Positions 10,011 through 19,456 are shown, counted from the stretch's first letter. The stretch: 64,000 nt of DNA from Herbaspirillum huttiense (GCF_004367745.1 NZ_CP037993.1:4836001-4900000); one strand, 5' to 3'. Translations and numbers: made by a program. Notes: generated by a model not told the origin, from the sequence alone.

Positions 10011-10451
10011 TTTGTCCTTGGCGATGCCGTCGAGCCATCCGACGGTCTCGCGGAAACCGCTCTCCTCCATATGGACATTGGACGCCCTGAACATCAGAGC
10101 GTGAATGACAAGAGAGAGAATCTCGGCCCCGAAGAACAACAGCCATGTTCCCGGTCCACTGGAAAATTGAAATTCCGGCTCGAAGACAAGAAAGAGCTGG
10201 ACCGCACTGACAACGCCCTGGACCAGGCTGAGCAGCTTCATCACCTTGGCCCCGATACCGCTGGGATGGAGATAATGAATCCACGGTATGAGGGCAGTCA
10301 CGACGAGCACCAGAAGTTCGAGACCTATCGAAGCACCATACGAACTGGCAATCAGGCGCACCATGGAATTGAAAGTGCCGAAGGTGATGAGAACAAGAAG
10401 GGCCTTCAGCAGGCGGGGATGAGTGAGTTGATACGCCGGTTTTGATTCCAA
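10008..10451 (-). CDS. Small membrane protein, paralogue 4 of a four-gene cluster
   Basis: Unrecognised inner-membrane protein of about 147 residues with four predicted hydrophobic segments and a short charged C-terminal tail. The proposed start is TTG at 10449-10451, chosen because AGGAG sits five bases before it and because the resulting N terminus (QLTHPRLLKALL) lines up with the other three cluster proteins. The ATG at 10496, overlapping the preceding gene by eight bases, would add 15 residues. It is the most diverged of the four: in place of the P(T/S)RxGW signature it has HPSGIG. Confidence 0.6.
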   Translation of the reverse strand: MESKPAYQLTHPRLLKALLVLITFGTFNSMVRLIASSYGASIGLELLVLVVTALIPWIHYLHPSGIGAKVMKLLSLVQGVVSAVQLFLVFEPEFQFSSGPGTWLLFFGAEILSLVIHALMFRASNVHMEESGFRETVGWLDGIAKDK

Positions 10452-10488
10452 ATCATGCTCCTGGTTACATGAAAAAAAAGACTCACGG

Positions 10489-10848
10489 TCACGCATCCTC
10501 GCGGGTGACCTGACTCGCATAGGCAGTGAAGACGACCCACGCCGCCGACCAGCCCAGTTCGTATGCCAGAAACCGCTGGGCAACGCCGATGCTGTCAAGA
10601 TCAAGGTGCAAACCCGCCCGTTGCCATACGTCTTGCAGCACCAGCAGATAAGGCAGCAGCAGGAAGACAAGGATGAGGTTCCATCCCGTGCGGGTCGGCA
10701 ACGCGTAATGCCAGATCAGCATCCAGAGCGGAACGATCAACAGCAGCGTGTAGCCACTGGATAGCACCAGCCCTCGGAGCACCAACGAAGCCGCGAACAA
10801 GATGGCGGCAAACAGCAGGTCAGGATGTTTGAGGCGCTTGCTCATCAT
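10489..10848 (-). CDS. Small membrane protein, paralogue 3 of a four-gene cluster
   Basis: 119 residues, strongly hydrophobic, with about four membrane helices. The N terminus SKRLKHPDLLFAAILF and the central ALPTRTGWNLILVF motif closely match the neighbours (LGRLKYPKLLGLL and WPTRLGWWLIILF in paralogue 1). The start codon shares one base with the stop of the upstream paralogue, implying coupling. No database family is recognised. A single short polar stretch (QRAGLHLDLDSIG) lies before the last helix. Confidence 0.65.
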   Translation of the reverse strand: MMSKRLKHPDLLFAAILFAASLVLRGLVLSSGYTLLLIVPLWMLIWHYALPTRTGWNLILVFLLLPYLLVLQDVWQRAGLHLDLDSIGVAQRFLAYELGWSAAWVVFTAYASQVTREDA

Positions 10849-11264
10849 CAGCCCTTGGGACTTTCGGGGTTGCTGGCACCATCCTGCGGTGAGCTCTGGA
10901 CGGGATCAGGCTTGATGCGGGACGCATGCATGATGAGAAACAGGCTCGCGACGAGGAGCCCGATAGCCAGCGCCATCAAGGCAAGATAGGACGTCGGCAG
11001 CAACGAGAGAGGCAAGAGCGTCAACATGAAGACCACGTTCCAAAGCATGTACAGACCCGCCACCGCGACGAGGGCAGCGATGAGCAGCGATCCGGACTTG
11101 CTGGGAAAGATGTATTGCCAGGTCAGCACCAGCGGCAACACCAGGGGCAAAAGCAGATAGTCGCCGTCGCCCCAAAGATGGAGCGCCACGTTGACGGCGA
11201 TGCAGAGCACGCCCAGGATCAGGGCGAGCGGCAGTTGTGGTCGTTGGAGACGTACGTTGTTCAT
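10848..11264 (-). CDS. Small membrane protein, paralogue 2 of a four-gene cluster
   Basis: 138 residues with four predicted helices and a Pro/Ser-rich cytoplasmic or periplasmic tail (about residues 115-138). The N terminus VRLQRPQLPLALIL and the middle IFPSKSGSLLIAAL correspond to the signatures in the flanking genes. It is separated from paralogue 1 by about 50 bases and overlaps paralogue 3 by one base. Function unknown. Confidence 0.65.
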   Translation of the reverse strand: MNNVRLQRPQLPLALILGVLCIAVNVALHLWGDGDYLLLPLVLPLVLTWQYIFPSKSGSLLIAALVAVAGLYMLWNVVFMLTLLPLSLLPTSYLALMALAIGLLVASLFLIMHASRIKPDPVQSSPQDGASNPESPKG

Positions 11265-11315
11265 GGCAAGAGCAGTTCAAGGGAGATGATCAGAACGCGC
11301 GCAAGAGGCGCTTGC

Positions 11316-11675
11316 TTATTCAGGATCGCTCTTCACCTGGGCGGCGCACGCGATCAGCAGTACGGTGGCCACCATCGTGGTGAGGAAGATGGCGAGCAGG
11401 CGGCCCAAACCGGAATAATCGCCAGGGCTCAGCGGATAACCGGAAAAGTGCCAGATTGCGCCCGTGATCAAGAGGACAGGCAGCACCATGAAGAGGATGA
11501 TGAGCCACCACCCGAGTCGGGTCGGCCATCGCAAGTGCACCAGCAGCAGGGCCGCAATGGCCACGAAGATCAGGGCATACCCTGCGATCACGGACGACGC
11601 AGCCAAGCCGAACGTCGCCATGAGCAGGACAAGCAAGCCAAGCAACTTCGGATATTTCAGGCGGCCAAGCTTCAT
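11316..11675 (-). CDS. Small membrane protein, paralogue 1 of a four-gene cluster
   Basis: First gene of the minus-strand run: 119 residues with about four hydrophobic segments. The ATG at 11673-11675 (MKLGRLKYPKLLG) is preferred to an upstream in-frame ATG at 11759 because the extra 28 residues are hydrophilic and have no match in the paralogues. The central HLRWPTRLGWWLII motif is the clearest copy of the family signature. About 400 bases without a gene lie upstream and should hold the cluster promoter. Confidence 0.65.
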   Translation of the reverse strand: MKLGRLKYPKLLGLLVLLMATFGLAASSVIAGYALIFVAIAALLLVHLRWPTRLGWWLIILFMVLPVLLITGAIWHFSGYPLSPGDYSGLGRLLAIFLTTMVATVLLIACAAQVKSDPE

Positions 11676-12033
11676 GATGCCGTCGCAAAAAATCGGCGTG
11701 ACGGAGAAGGCAATATGAGGCTCTGCAAGATCCGGACGGCCAGTCCATGGAAGGTCCATTCGCCAGGGAGCTCTTCGAACCCTCTCGACTGAGGCCTCAG
11801 GTCAGGCAGATGCGGTGACCACCGCCGGTCTCCTGCGTATGCATTCATCCTCGATTCCTTTCCATGATCGCGATGCCCGGTCCGGATAAGAGCGGCCAAG
11901 CTCGTGTGCCCCTGCGAGACAGTCCCGCAGAAGAAGGCAGCCATGGTAATGAACGAACAGACGAGCGCTAGCTAACGTGGCGCTTTACAAAGCAAAACTA
12001 CAAATAGTTGGAGAACATGAGCGCCGCGCGCAC
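11676..12033. other. Non-coding stretch upstream of the membrane-protein cluster
   Basis: No gene is supported. It should contain the promoter for the minus-strand cluster, but no clear -35/-10 pair stands out. The part near 11990-12010 is A+T-rich. Confidence 0.4.
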
Positions 12034-12084
12034 TGCGGTGAGTGCGGTGAGTGCGGCGAGTGCGGTGAGTGCGGTGAGTGCGGT
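12034..12084. repeat. Nonamer tandem repeat (TGCGGTGAG)
   Basis: Five contiguous copies of TGCGGTGAG (one with a T-to-C change) plus a partial sixth run directly into an A-tract. Nine-base units keep frame, but no supported gene covers them. Confidence 0.85.
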
Positions 12085-12118
12085 AAAAAAAATGGCTGCT
12101 CCCGTAAGGAGCAGCCAT
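12085..12118 (-). terminator. Rho-independent terminator of tex
   Basis: On the minus strand an 11-bp stem (ATGGCTGCTCC / GGAGCAGCCAT) is followed by a run of eight T. It lies about 130 bases past the tex stop, beyond a decamer repeat. Confidence 0.85.
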
Positions 12119-12150
12119 CATTGAAACATTTCAGTACGCTTCGGTACGCC

Positions 12151-12190
12151 TAATCAGACTTGATCAGGCTTGATCAGGCTTGATCAGGCT
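12151..12190. repeat. Decamer tandem repeat (TGATCAGGCT)
   Basis: Three exact copies of TGATCAGGCT follow one variant copy (TAATCAGACT). It sits in the 3' untranslated region of tex between its stop and terminator. Each unit contains a TGATCA palindrome. Confidence 0.8.
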
Positions 12191-12250
12191 TGAGTACGAA
12201 TGGACATCCGCCAACGCGAATGTCCAACCCGCACGCACGAAGCCAGCTCA

Positions 12251-14602
12251 TTAGCCACGCAACTTCGCAAAGGCCGCGGCCATCGCATTATTGGCCGGTG
12301 CCTGCTCACGGCCACGCTGGTTCTGGTGTTGCGACAAACGGCGCGAATCGGTACGGTCACCGCGCTGTTCATTGCGCGCACCCGGGGCGGGCGCGGTGTC
12401 GTTCAGGCGCATGGTCAGGGCGATGCGCTTGCGCTTCTCATCCACTTCCAGCACCTTCACCTTGACCACCTGGCCGGCCTTGACCACGGTGTGCGGATCC
12501 TTCACGTAGCTGTTGGACAGCGCCGAGATGTGAACCAGGCCATCCTGGTGCACGCCGATGTCGACGAAGGCACCAAAGGCCGCCACGTTGGTGACCACGC
12601 CTTCCAGGATCATGTCCACGCGCAGGTCCTTGATCTCTTCCACGCCTTCCTTGAAGGTCGCCGTGGTGAACTCGGGACGAGGGTCACGGCCCGGCTTGTC
12701 GAGTTCCTTCAGGATGTCGGTGACGGTAGGCACGCCGAACTTCTCATCGGCATACTTGGCCGGCGACAGGCCCTTCAACAGTGAGGTCTGGCCCAGCACG
12801 CTCTTCACATCCTTCTTGATGTCGGCCAGGATCTTTTCCACCAAAGGATAGGATTCCGGGTGCACCGCCGAGGCATCCAGCGGGTTCTCGCCATTCATCA
12901 CGCGCAGGAAGCCGGCGGCTTGCTCGAAGGTCTTGTCGCCCAGGCGCGGCACCTCGCGCAGCGCTGCGCGGGAATTGAACATACCCTTCATATCCCGGTA
13001 GGACACGATGCTCTGCGCCACGCTGGCGTTGAGCCCGGAGACGCGCGCCAGCAGCGGTGCGGAAGCGGTGTTCACATCGACCCCCACCGCGTTGACGCAG
13101 TCCTCGACCACGGCATCCAGCGAGCGCGCCAGTTGCGACTGGCTCACATCGTGCTGGTACTGGCCCACGCCGATGGACTTGGGATCGATCTTGACCAGCT
13201 CGGCCAGCGGGTCCTGCAGGCGGCGCGCAATCGAGACCGCGCCGCGCAGCGACACGTCCAGGTCAGGCAATTCCTTGGAGGCGAATTCGGAAGCCGAATA
13301 CACCGACGCGCCCGCTTCGGAGACCACGATCTTGGTGAGCTTGAGTTCGGGACGCAGCTTGATGAGATCCTGGGCCAGCTTGTCAGTCTCACGCGAGGCG
13401 GTGCCGTTACCGATCGAGATCAGCGAGACATTGTGCTTCTCGGCCAGTTGCGAGAGGGTATGCAGCGAACCATTCCAGTCATTGCGCGGCTGGTGCGGAT
13501 AGATGGTATCGGTGGCCACGACCTTGCCGGTGGCGTCCACGATGGCGACCTTCACGCCGGTACGCAGGCCCGGATCCAGGCCCATGGTGGCACGCGGGCC
13601 GGCCGGTGCTGCCAGCAGCAGGTCCTTCAGGTTGCGGGCGAAGACGTTGATGGCTTCGGCCTCGGCCTTCTCGCGCAGGTTGGTCATCAGCTCGGTTTCG
13701 AGGTGCATGAAGACTTTCACGCGCCAGGCCCAGCGCACCGTGTCGGAGAGCCATTTGTCGGCCGGACGGCCCTTGTTGGACACACCGAAACGTGAAGCAA
13801 TGCGACCTTCGCAGGGATTGTGCGGGGCATCCCACTTCGGCTTCTCTTCTTCGGTATCCAGGCGCAGGATGACGTTCAACATCTCTTCGCGGCGGCCACG
13901 GAACAGTGCCAGGGCGCGGTGCGAGGGAATGGTGGAATAGGTTTCGGAGTAATCGAAATAGTCGGCGAATTTTTCACCGGCATCCTGCTTGCCCTCGATC
14001 ACCTTGGATTCGACCACGCCGTGCTCGGTGAGGTATTCGCGCAGGCTCTGCAGCAGCTCGGCATCTTCCGAGAAACGCTCCATGAGGATCTGGCGCGCGC
14101 CATCCAGGGCGGCCTTGGTATCGGGCACGCCGGGGTTGTCGCCGTTGTCGGTGGTGAAGGCGGGCTTGATGAACTTGGCCGCTTCTTCTTCCGGATTCAG
14201 GGCCGGGTCATTCAGGAGCGCATCGGCCAGCTCGGTCAGGCCGGCTTCGGCGGCGATCTGGGCCTTGGTGCGGCGCTTGGGCTTGTAGGGCAGGTAGAGG
14301 TCTTCCAGGCGGGTCTTGTCTTCCGCGTGGGTGATGGCGTCCAGCAGCACGGGCGTCATCTTGCCCTGCTCTTCGATGGAGGCGATGATCGCGGCGCGGC
14401 GGCTTTCCAGCTCGCGCAGGTAACGCAGGCGTTCTTCCAGCAGACGCAGTTGGACATCGTCCAGGCCGCCGGTGACTTCCTTGCGGTAGCGGGCGATGAA
14501 GGGAACGGTGGCACCTTCGTCCAGCAAGGCGATGGCGGCAGCGACCTGAACCGGCTTGGCGGCGAGTTCGAGGGCGAGTCGTTGTTCGATAGAAGGCAGC
14601 AT
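12251..14602 (-). CDS. tex: Transcription accessory protein Tex (S1 RNA-binding)
   Basis: 783-residue nucleic-acid-binding protein. In order: an N-terminal helical Tex domain ([21 protein letters not shown]), a YqgF/RNase H-like fold (about 325-430, [20 protein letters not shown]), helix-hairpin-helix repeats (about 500-570, [19 protein letters not shown]) and a C-terminal S1 domain (about 650-720, [18 protein letters not shown]). The C-terminal tail is basic and Arg/Gln-rich. Tex affects transcription and RNA metabolism and is widely conserved; length is normal. Monocistronic on the minus strand. Confidence 0.95.
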   Translation of the reverse strand: MLPSIEQRLALELAAKPVQVAAAIALLDEGATVPFIARYRKEVTGGLDDVQLRLLEERLRYLRELESRRAAIIASIEEQGKMTPVLLDAITHAEDKTRLEDLYLPYKPKRRTKAQIAAEAGLTELADALLNDPALNPEEEAAKFIKPAFTTDNGDNPGVPDTKAALDGARQILMERFSEDAELLQSLREYLTEHGVVESKVIEGKQDAGEKFADYFDYSETYSTIPSHRALALFRGRREEMLNVILRLDTEEEKPKWDAPHNPCEGRIASRFGVSNKGRPADKWLSDTVRWAWRVKVFMHLETELMTNLREKAEAEAINVFARNLKDLLLAAPAGPRATMGLDPGLRTGVKVAIVDATGKVVATDTIYPHQPRNDWNGSLHTLSQLAEKHNVSLISIGNGTASRETDKLAQDLIKLRPELKLTKIVVSEAGASVYSASEFASKELPDLDVSLRGAVSIARRLQDPLAELVKIDPKSIGVGQYQHDVSQSQLARSLDAVVEDCVNAVGVDVNTASAPLLARVSGLNASVAQSIVSYRDMKGMFNSRAALREVPRLGDKTFEQAAGFLRVMNGENPLDASAVHPESYPLVEKILADIKKDVKSVLGQTSLLKGLSPAKYADEKFGVPTVTDILKELDKPGRDPRPEFTTATFKEGVEEIKDLRVDMILEGVVTNVAAFGAFVDIGVHQDGLVHISALSNSYVKDPHTVVKAGQVVKVKVLEVDEKRKRIALTMRLNDTAPAPGARNEQRGDRTDSRRLSQHQNQRGREQAPANNAMAAAFAKLRG

Positions 14603-14844
14603 GGTGAAACCCAGTCAACAGTTGAGCAATTAAGCGGTTAAGCGTTTATGCAGTGAAGAAAAACAAGCGTTGGATGATACGCAATTCAGGCAGCCAAGCC
14701 AATCTTGACATTGTGCGATTGCACGCCAAAGTGCCTTGGCACGGGCCTCACCGGCCCCTGCCGGGCAACGCGCGGATTGGACGCGCAGCCGCAAAGCCGG
14801 GATAATCGGCGCTTTCGCATTGCGCGTTCTCGTCTCTCAGCACC

Positions 14845-15423
14845 ATGTCCATCCGTCTCATCGTCGGTCTCGGCAACCCCGGCCCGGAATACGAACAAAC
14901 CCGCCACAACGCCGGCTTCTGGCTGGTCGACAATCTCGCCGGTCCGGTGCGCCTGGCGCGCGAGCAGCGTTTCAACGCGCTGGCGGGCAAGACCAGCATC
15001 GCCGGTAATGAGGTCTGGCTGCTGGAACCGCAGACCTACATGAACCGGTCCGGCCAGTCGGTCGGTGCACTGGCGCGCTTCTACAAGATCAATCCGGATG
15101 AAGTGCTGGTGGTGCATGACGAACTGGACCTGCCGCCGGGCGCGGCCAAGATCAAGAAAGGCGGTTCCTCGGGCGGACACAACGGCTTGAAGGACATCAC
15201 TGCGGCCCTGGGCACGCAAGACTACTGGCGCCTGCGCCTGGGCATCGGCCATCCGCGCACGCTGGGGCTGCAACAGCCGGTGGCCGACTTCGTGCTGCAC
15301 CGGCCGCGCAAGGAAGAACAGGCGCTGATCAACGAGGCGCTGGACAAGAGCCTGAACGTCATCCCCCTGCTGGTGCAGGGCAAGTTCGAACAGGCCATGA
15401 TGGAATTGCATACCGGGAAGTAA
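14845..15423 (+). CDS. pth: Peptidyl-tRNA hydrolase
   Basis: Cytoplasmic enzyme that recycles peptidyl-tRNA released from stalled ribosomes. 192 residues with the family signatures: [18 protein letters not shown] (catalytic His21), [10 protein letters not shown], and [19 protein letters not shown] (catalytic Asp near 92-95) followed by GGHNGLKDI. The gene often follows rplY/ctc in this phylum; here it stands alone between tex and dsbC. A terminator follows 36 bases after the stop. Confidence 0.96.
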   Translation: MSIRLIVGLGNPGPEYEQTRHNAGFWLVDNLAGPVRLAREQRFNALAGKTSIAGNEVWLLEPQTYMNRSGQSVGALARFYKINPDEVLVVHDELDLPPGAAKIKKGGSSGGHNGLKDITAALGTQDYWRLRLGIGHPRTLGLQQPVADFVLHRPRKEEQALINEALDKSLNVIPLLVQGKFEQAMMELHTGK

Positions 15424-15459
15424 TCCCCTGCAGGGGCAAAACCAAGGCAGATGAACGAA

Positions 15460-15489
15460 GGGCGCTCGACATGCGAGCGCCCTTTTTCT
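15460..15489 (+). terminator. Terminator between pth and dsbC
   Basis: A nine-bp stem GGGCGCTCG / CGAGCGCCC with a five-base loop is followed by TTTTTCTTT. It ends pth transcription; dsbC is convergent. Confidence 0.85.
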
Positions 15490-15497
15490 TTATCCGC

Positions 15498-16265
15498 TTA
15501 CTTCAGCGAAGACAGTTTCTGTTCCAGTCCCTTGGCATCGACCGCGCCAGGAATGCGCGAGCCATCGGCAAAGAAGATGGTCGGCGTGCCGGTGACCTTG
15601 AGCTTCTTGCCCAGCGCCAGCACCTCTTCATGCGGGGCGTTGCAGGAGGCGGCAGCGGCCGGTGCTTCCTTGCCGCTCACCATCCACTCGTTCCAGGCCT
15701 TGCTCGGATTGGGTGCGCACCAGATGTTGCGCGACTTCACGATGGAATCCGGCGAGAGAATGTTGTACTGGAAGGTGTAGTAGGTGATGTTGTCCACTTC
15801 CTGCAGGGTCTTGTGCAGGCGCTTGCAGTAGATGCAGTTGGGATCCTCGAAGATGGCGATCACGCGCTTGCCATTGCCCTTGACGGTCTTGATGGCCTTG
15901 TCCAGCGGCAGGGCCGAGAACGGCGTCTGGTTCAGCGAATCGATCTTTTCCTTGGTGTAGTCGCGATAGGTCTGCGAATCGACCACGCGGCCGATGAAGA
16001 GATACTGGGCCTTGGCATCGGTGTAGATGACGTCGCCATCGATCTGGATTTCATAGAGGCCGGCATAGGGCGTCTTGGTGACGGCATCGACCTTGGCATC
16101 CTTGCCCAGGCGCGGCTCGATGAGCTTCTTGATGGCGGCCTCGGTGCTGTCGGCGGCCTCGGCTTGCGCATGGGCGCTCACGCCCGCGACGGTGGAAGCC
16201 AGCAGCACTGCCGCCATGCTCAGATGGCGCAAGGAGCTCGCACCTGCGGTCAAAAATTTTTTCAT
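15498..16265 (-). CDS. dsbC: Thiol:disulfide interchange protein DsbC
   Basis: Periplasmic disulfide isomerase. It has a Sec signal peptide (about residues 1-33, ending AHA), an N-terminal dimerisation domain (about 40-110), and a C-terminal thioredoxin fold with the redox motif CIYC (Cys144, Cys147) and the cis-proline loop GTPTIFF. A second Cys pair (near 185 and 208) matches the structural disulfide of DsbC. 255 residues is in the usual range. It would be kept reduced by DsbD, which is not in the window. Confidence 0.93.
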   Translation of the reverse strand: MKKFLTAGASSLRHLSMAAVLLASTVAGVSAHAQAEAADSTEAAIKKLIEPRLGKDAKVDAVTKTPYAGLYEIQIDGDVIYTDAKAQYLFIGRVVDSQTYRDYTKEKIDSLNQTPFSALPLDKAIKTVKGNGKRVIAIFEDPNCIYCKRLHKTLQEVDNITYYTFQYNILSPDSIVKSRNIWCAPNPSKAWNEWMVSGKEAPAAAASCNAPHEEVLALGKKLKVTGTPTIFFADGSRIPGAVDAKGLEQKLSSLK

Positions 16266-16446
16266 ACTCGTCCTGATTCAAATCAAACGCGCGCCCAATC
16301 TTCGGAACGTCGGCCGCAAAGCCGCGCCGGGACCGGGTTCGCACATGTCTTTCAACAATGTAGGGGGAAGGTGTTGCGCTGGCGAAGACAGGCATCGTAC
16401 CGCCGCGCTTCGCCAGAGGCCCTACCTTACCTGAAATCACCATCCC

Positions 16447-17679
16447 TTACTGCCCCAGCGCATGGGCAATAAGGCGGCGTTTCAGGATGGGCAGATGGTT
16501 GACCAGGCTCATGCCGAGGTTGCGCACCAGGCGCACCGGCTCGGCCTCGGTGGAGAAGAGGCGATGCAGGCCGTCTGTTGCGATCTGCATCAGCAGCACT
16601 TCTTCCTTGCGGGCGCGGGCATAGCGGCGCAGCACGCGCTCGTCGCCGCAGTCGTACTGCGGTTCACGCTTGAGCAGGATGTCGATCAACGCGGCCACAT
16701 CGCCGAAGCCCAGGTTCATGCCGTGGCCGGCCATGGGGTGCACGACGTGGGCGGCGTCGCCGATCAGGGCCACGCGCGGGGCGATCATCGCGTGCGGCTT
16801 GATCAGGCGCAGCGGGAAGGCCTTGGCCACTTCGGGCTGCAGCGGCGTAAGCGCACCCAGCACTGGCGCGGCCCATTGGGCCAGGCGCTCGGCCAGGGCC
16901 GACAACGGCAGCTGCAGCAATTGATCGGCCAGCGCCTGGGGCGCGGACCAGACCAGCGAGACGCGGTTGCCCGGCAGCGGCAGCAAGGCGATCACGCCTT
17001 CGGTCGGGCTGAACCACTGGTAGGCCACGCCGCGATGGGGCAGCTCGCAGGAGAAATTGGTGACGATGGCGTTCTGGCCGTAGGCGCGGTAATCGAGGCC
17101 GATGTCGCACTGGCCGCGCACCCAGGAGTTGGCGCCGTCGGCACCGACCACCAGCGCGGCCGACAGCGACTGGCCGGATTCCAGCGTCAGGGTGGCGGTC
17201 TCGCCGGCCACTGCCAGCGCGGTGGCGCGGCCGTGCAGCACGCGCACGTTGGGCGCGAAGCGCAGGGCGGCGTCGAGCGCCTGGTCGAGGTTACGGTCCT
17301 CGACGATCCAGGCCAGGGCATCGGTGCGGGCGGCGTAGGCATCGAAGGAAAGCAGGCCGGGGCGGGCTTTCTCGGACAGGCCATCGCCATGCACGGTCAT
17401 GTTGTCCACCGGCGCGATGCGGGCGGCATCCATGGCGTCCCAGACGCGCACCGACGACAGCAGGCGGTGCGCGGTATGGTTGAGGGCGTAGACGCGCACG
17501 TCCCAGCTGGCGGGATCGGGCGCGGTGGTCGCGGGCGGGGGAGCCAGCAGGGTCACCTTGAAGCCCGCCTGGGCCAGCCCCAGCGCCGCCGTCTTGCCGA
17601 CCGCGCCGTCGCCGACGATGCAAATGTCAGTGCCAGCCGCAGCCGGCGAAGAAGTATGGGTGTGTGCTTGGGTAGTCAT
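16447..17679 (-). CDS. UbiH/UbiF/COQ6-family FAD-dependent monooxygenase
   Basis: Probable aromatic-ring hydroxylase of ubiquinone biosynthesis. An N-terminal FAD dinucleotide motif (IVGDGAVGK, about residues 21-29), the family DG motif (VGADGANSWVRGQ) and the GD motif (LIGDAAHVVHPMAGHGMNLG) are present. 410 residues is normal. Which ring position it hydroxylates (UbiH, UbiF or UbiI type) cannot be decided from sequence alone. The upstream region is shared with the divergent tRNA-Phe promoter. Confidence 0.88.
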   Translation of the reverse strand: MTTQAHTHTSSPAAAGTDICIVGDGAVGKTAALGLAQAGFKVTLLAPPPATTAPDPASWDVRVYALNHTAHRLLSSVRVWDAMDAARIAPVDNMTVHGDGLSEKARPGLLSFDAYAARTDALAWIVEDRNLDQALDAALRFAPNVRVLHGRATALAVAGETATLTLESGQSLSAALVVGADGANSWVRGQCDIGLDYRAYGQNAIVTNFSCELPHRGVAYQWFSPTEGVIALLPLPGNRVSLVWSAPQALADQLLQLPLSALAERLAQWAAPVLGALTPLQPEVAKAFPLRLIKPHAMIAPRVALIGDAAHVVHPMAGHGMNLGFGDVAALIDILLKREPQYDCGDERVLRRYARARKEEVLLMQIATDGLHRLFSTEAEPVRLVRNLGMSLVNHLPILKRRLIAHALGQ

Positions 17680-17726
17680 GCTGGCGATTATAAACGGGGT
17701 CGCGAAAACTATTTTTCAAAAAGGAC

Positions 17727-17754
17727 TTGCATAATTTTTTAAAGTGGCTATACT
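17727..17754 (+). promoter_or_regulatory. Promoter of tRNA-Phe
   Basis: TTGCAT and TATACT boxes with a 16-base A+T-rich spacer end about ten bases before the tRNA. Confidence 0.7.
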
Positions 17755-17764
17755 TGTCCGTCTT

Positions 17765-17840
17765 GGCCTGGTAGCTCAGTTGGTAGAGCAGAGGATTGAA
17801 AATCCTTGTGTCGGTGGTTCGATTCCGCCCCGGGCCACCA
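17765..17840 (+). tRNA. tRNA-Phe (GAA)
   Basis: The 76-base cloverleaf has the acceptor stem GGCCTGG / CCGGGCC (one G-U), D-loop AGCTCAGTTGGTAGAGC, anticodon GAA in TTGAAAA, T-arm GGTTCGATTCC and an encoded CCA. It stays intact after island integration because the island restores the 3' half. Confidence 0.97.
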
Positions 17841-17842
17841 AG
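17796..17842 (+). repeat. attL: left direct repeat of the island, in the 3' half of tRNA-Phe
   Basis: 47 bases from the anticodon loop (TTGAAAATCC) to two bases beyond the CCA are identical to 33385-33431. This is the classic attachment-site location of a tRNA-targeting tyrosine integrase. Confidence 0.92.
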
Positions 17843-17854
17843 AATATCCCAAGC

Positions 17855-17888
17855 AAAAACGCCAGCCCTCATCGGTTGGCGTTTTTCA
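17855..17888 (+). terminator. Terminator just inside the island, after tRNA-Phe
   Basis: AAAACGCC(A)GCC / GG(T)TGGCGTTTT hairpin with a T-tail. It resembles, but is not identical to, the hairpin after the right att copy at 33439, so the island seems to carry a replacement for the tRNA's own terminator. Confidence 0.8.
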
Positions 17889-18035
17889 TTTTCAGGGCTG
17901 AAATTTCTCCCTCCTGTCTATTCCCGATTTCGAGAAGTAAACTCAAAGTAAGGTCCGCTTCATTCGAGCGTGAACCTGAACTCTTAAACAATGAGAGCTC
18001 AGGCGAATGGCATATACTTTTCGTCGGGAGGAAGT

Positions 18036-18758
18036 ATGCAGTTCACAGACATTGACTCAAGTGTTCTTTGCGACATTACAATTCGTCGCCTGGCTAAAAT
18101 TATCCAAGACGCTAGAAAATACCAAGTAAATAGATCTGGCGCTGAATTTGATCATGGCATCACCCTGTATTCATCAAAGTCTTCTGATTACGAAGGCACC
18201 CCATTTGAAGATCGTTTCACTTTAATTTTTTACTCGAGCCCCTCAGCATCCTCAAAGAAAAAAGAGTGGGAAATTTGCGTCGGATACTCTTCGAATGCCT
18301 CGAGTGAGGACTACGACTATATAGCCAAAGCAGCTCGTGATAACAATACTGCTTACAAAGCTAGAACAGCTGGCCCCGAGCATGAAGTCAAGTTCAAACT
18401 CGATAGCGTCTTTCTCTATGAGCTAGCTAAGTCCACGCCATTACGAGAAAAAGCATATTCCGACCTCCTATGGATAGAGCGTATTTTCAATATTCTAGAC
18501 AAACGCACCGAGTCCCTAGAGAACTGGAGCAAGTCGAATATGGGAATGAATATTCAATGCTCTTCGAAATGGTGTCGACATAATGAGACTGTTTTCTCCC
18601 CGGCGCAGCTAGCCAATTGGTGCGCGAGTGGGATTAGCTTGCATCAGCTCGCAGCAAAACTTAAATGCAACAAATGCGGTCACAAAGGCGCTCGTACGGT
18701 CCCATCCGTGAACGCCTTCTCGGAGATTGGACGATCATTACACCATGGCCATCTTTGA
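18036..18758 (+). CDS. Hypothetical protein with C-terminal Cys pairs
   Basis: 240 residues, cytoplasmic, not recognised. The start at 18036 is chosen for its GGGAGGA ribosome site; an in-frame ATG 45 bases upstream has none. The middle is acidic and Ser-rich. The last third carries two cysteine pairs, Cys175/Cys180 (CSSKWC) and Cys211/Cys214 (CNKCGHKG), spaced like a zinc ribbon, with a helix-forming stretch between (ANWCASGISLHQLAAKL) that might be a small DNA-binding helix-turn-helix. A+T-rich, first cargo gene beside attL. Confidence 0.65.
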   Translation: MQFTDIDSSVLCDITIRRLAKIIQDARKYQVNRSGAEFDHGITLYSSKSSDYEGTPFEDRFTLIFYSSPSASSKKKEWEICVGYSSNASSEDYDYIAKAARDNNTAYKARTAGPEHEVKFKLDSVFLYELAKSTPLREKAYSDLLWIERIFNILDKRTESLENWSKSNMGMNIQCSSKWCRHNETVFSPAQLANWCASGISLHQLAAKLKCNKCGHKGARTVPSVNAFSEIGRSLHHGHL

Positions 18759-18898
18759 GGTCACAGGCTGGCGCTTTCGATTTCTGCAATCAGAACTCGC
18801 CTGTTCAGGCTCATTCATTGGATGGAGCACTGCTTCGAAAGCAACTCCATAAGAAAATTTCTTTTCCTACCGCCCTCCCCTCCTGAAAGAAAATAAAA

Positions 18899-19456
18899 AT
18901 GAAATTTCTGCATGGCGACAGCTTCTTCAAAATCGATAAACTCGCTGCACTGGCGGTGTTCTTCATTATCGGAGCAAGCAACTCACTGGGGAAACAACCG
19001 GCAAGACTGGAATTTAAAGGGCTCGAAATTCGTTCAGCAGTACTCCCTGCACAAGTGGAGCAGGCCCTGGGTGTCAAGTGCGGAGATGGCCTAAATGGCG
19101 CGATCATTTGCAACGGTCGAAGCAGCATCGCTGAGCGGAAGGGCGATATCAATGCCCTAATTAGCAAAGAGGGCCGATTGGAGAGGATACGGATAACGGT
19201 GCATTCAAACGACTATAGCCATGTAATGTCCAGCCTTACAAAGAAATTCAGCACTCCAGATAAAACCAGCCAAGACGGCGCTCAAAACGGCTTTGGGGCA
19301 CTGCTCGAAGACGAAAAGAAGATATGGCTAGGGAAAAATGGCACACAACTTTCGATTCACAAATACGCCGGGAATACTGAAACCTGCGTCATTTACTTTT
19401 CAACGGAAGAAGATCGCGCTCGTCTCCGTCGGCCAGCAACGTTAAGTGATCTGTAA
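18899..19456 (+). CDS. Hypothetical exported protein
   Basis: 185 residues, no recognised family. A basic start and one hydrophobic helix (about residues 17-31, LAALAVFFIIGASNSLG) suggest a signal peptide or anchor, with the remainder periplasmic. It contains two Cys in the middle (VKCGDG and IICNG) and one near the end, and a pattern of alternating strands. A weak A-rich ribosome site precedes ATG 18899. Together with the upstream gene it forms a plus-strand pair in the left part of the island. Confidence 0.6.
   Translation: MKFLHGDSFFKIDKLAALAVFFIIGASNSLGKQPARLEFKGLEIRSAVLPAQVEQALGVKCGDGLNGAIICNGRSSIAERKGDINALISKEGRLERIRITVHSNDYSHVMSSLTKKFSTPDKTSQDGAQNGFGALLEDEKKIWLGKNGTQLSIHKYAGNTETCVIYFSTEEDRARLRRPATLSDL

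Noticed and set aside
12034-12190. CRISPR array
   Set aside because: Repeats are 9-10 bases, contiguous and without spacers; no cas gene is in the window.
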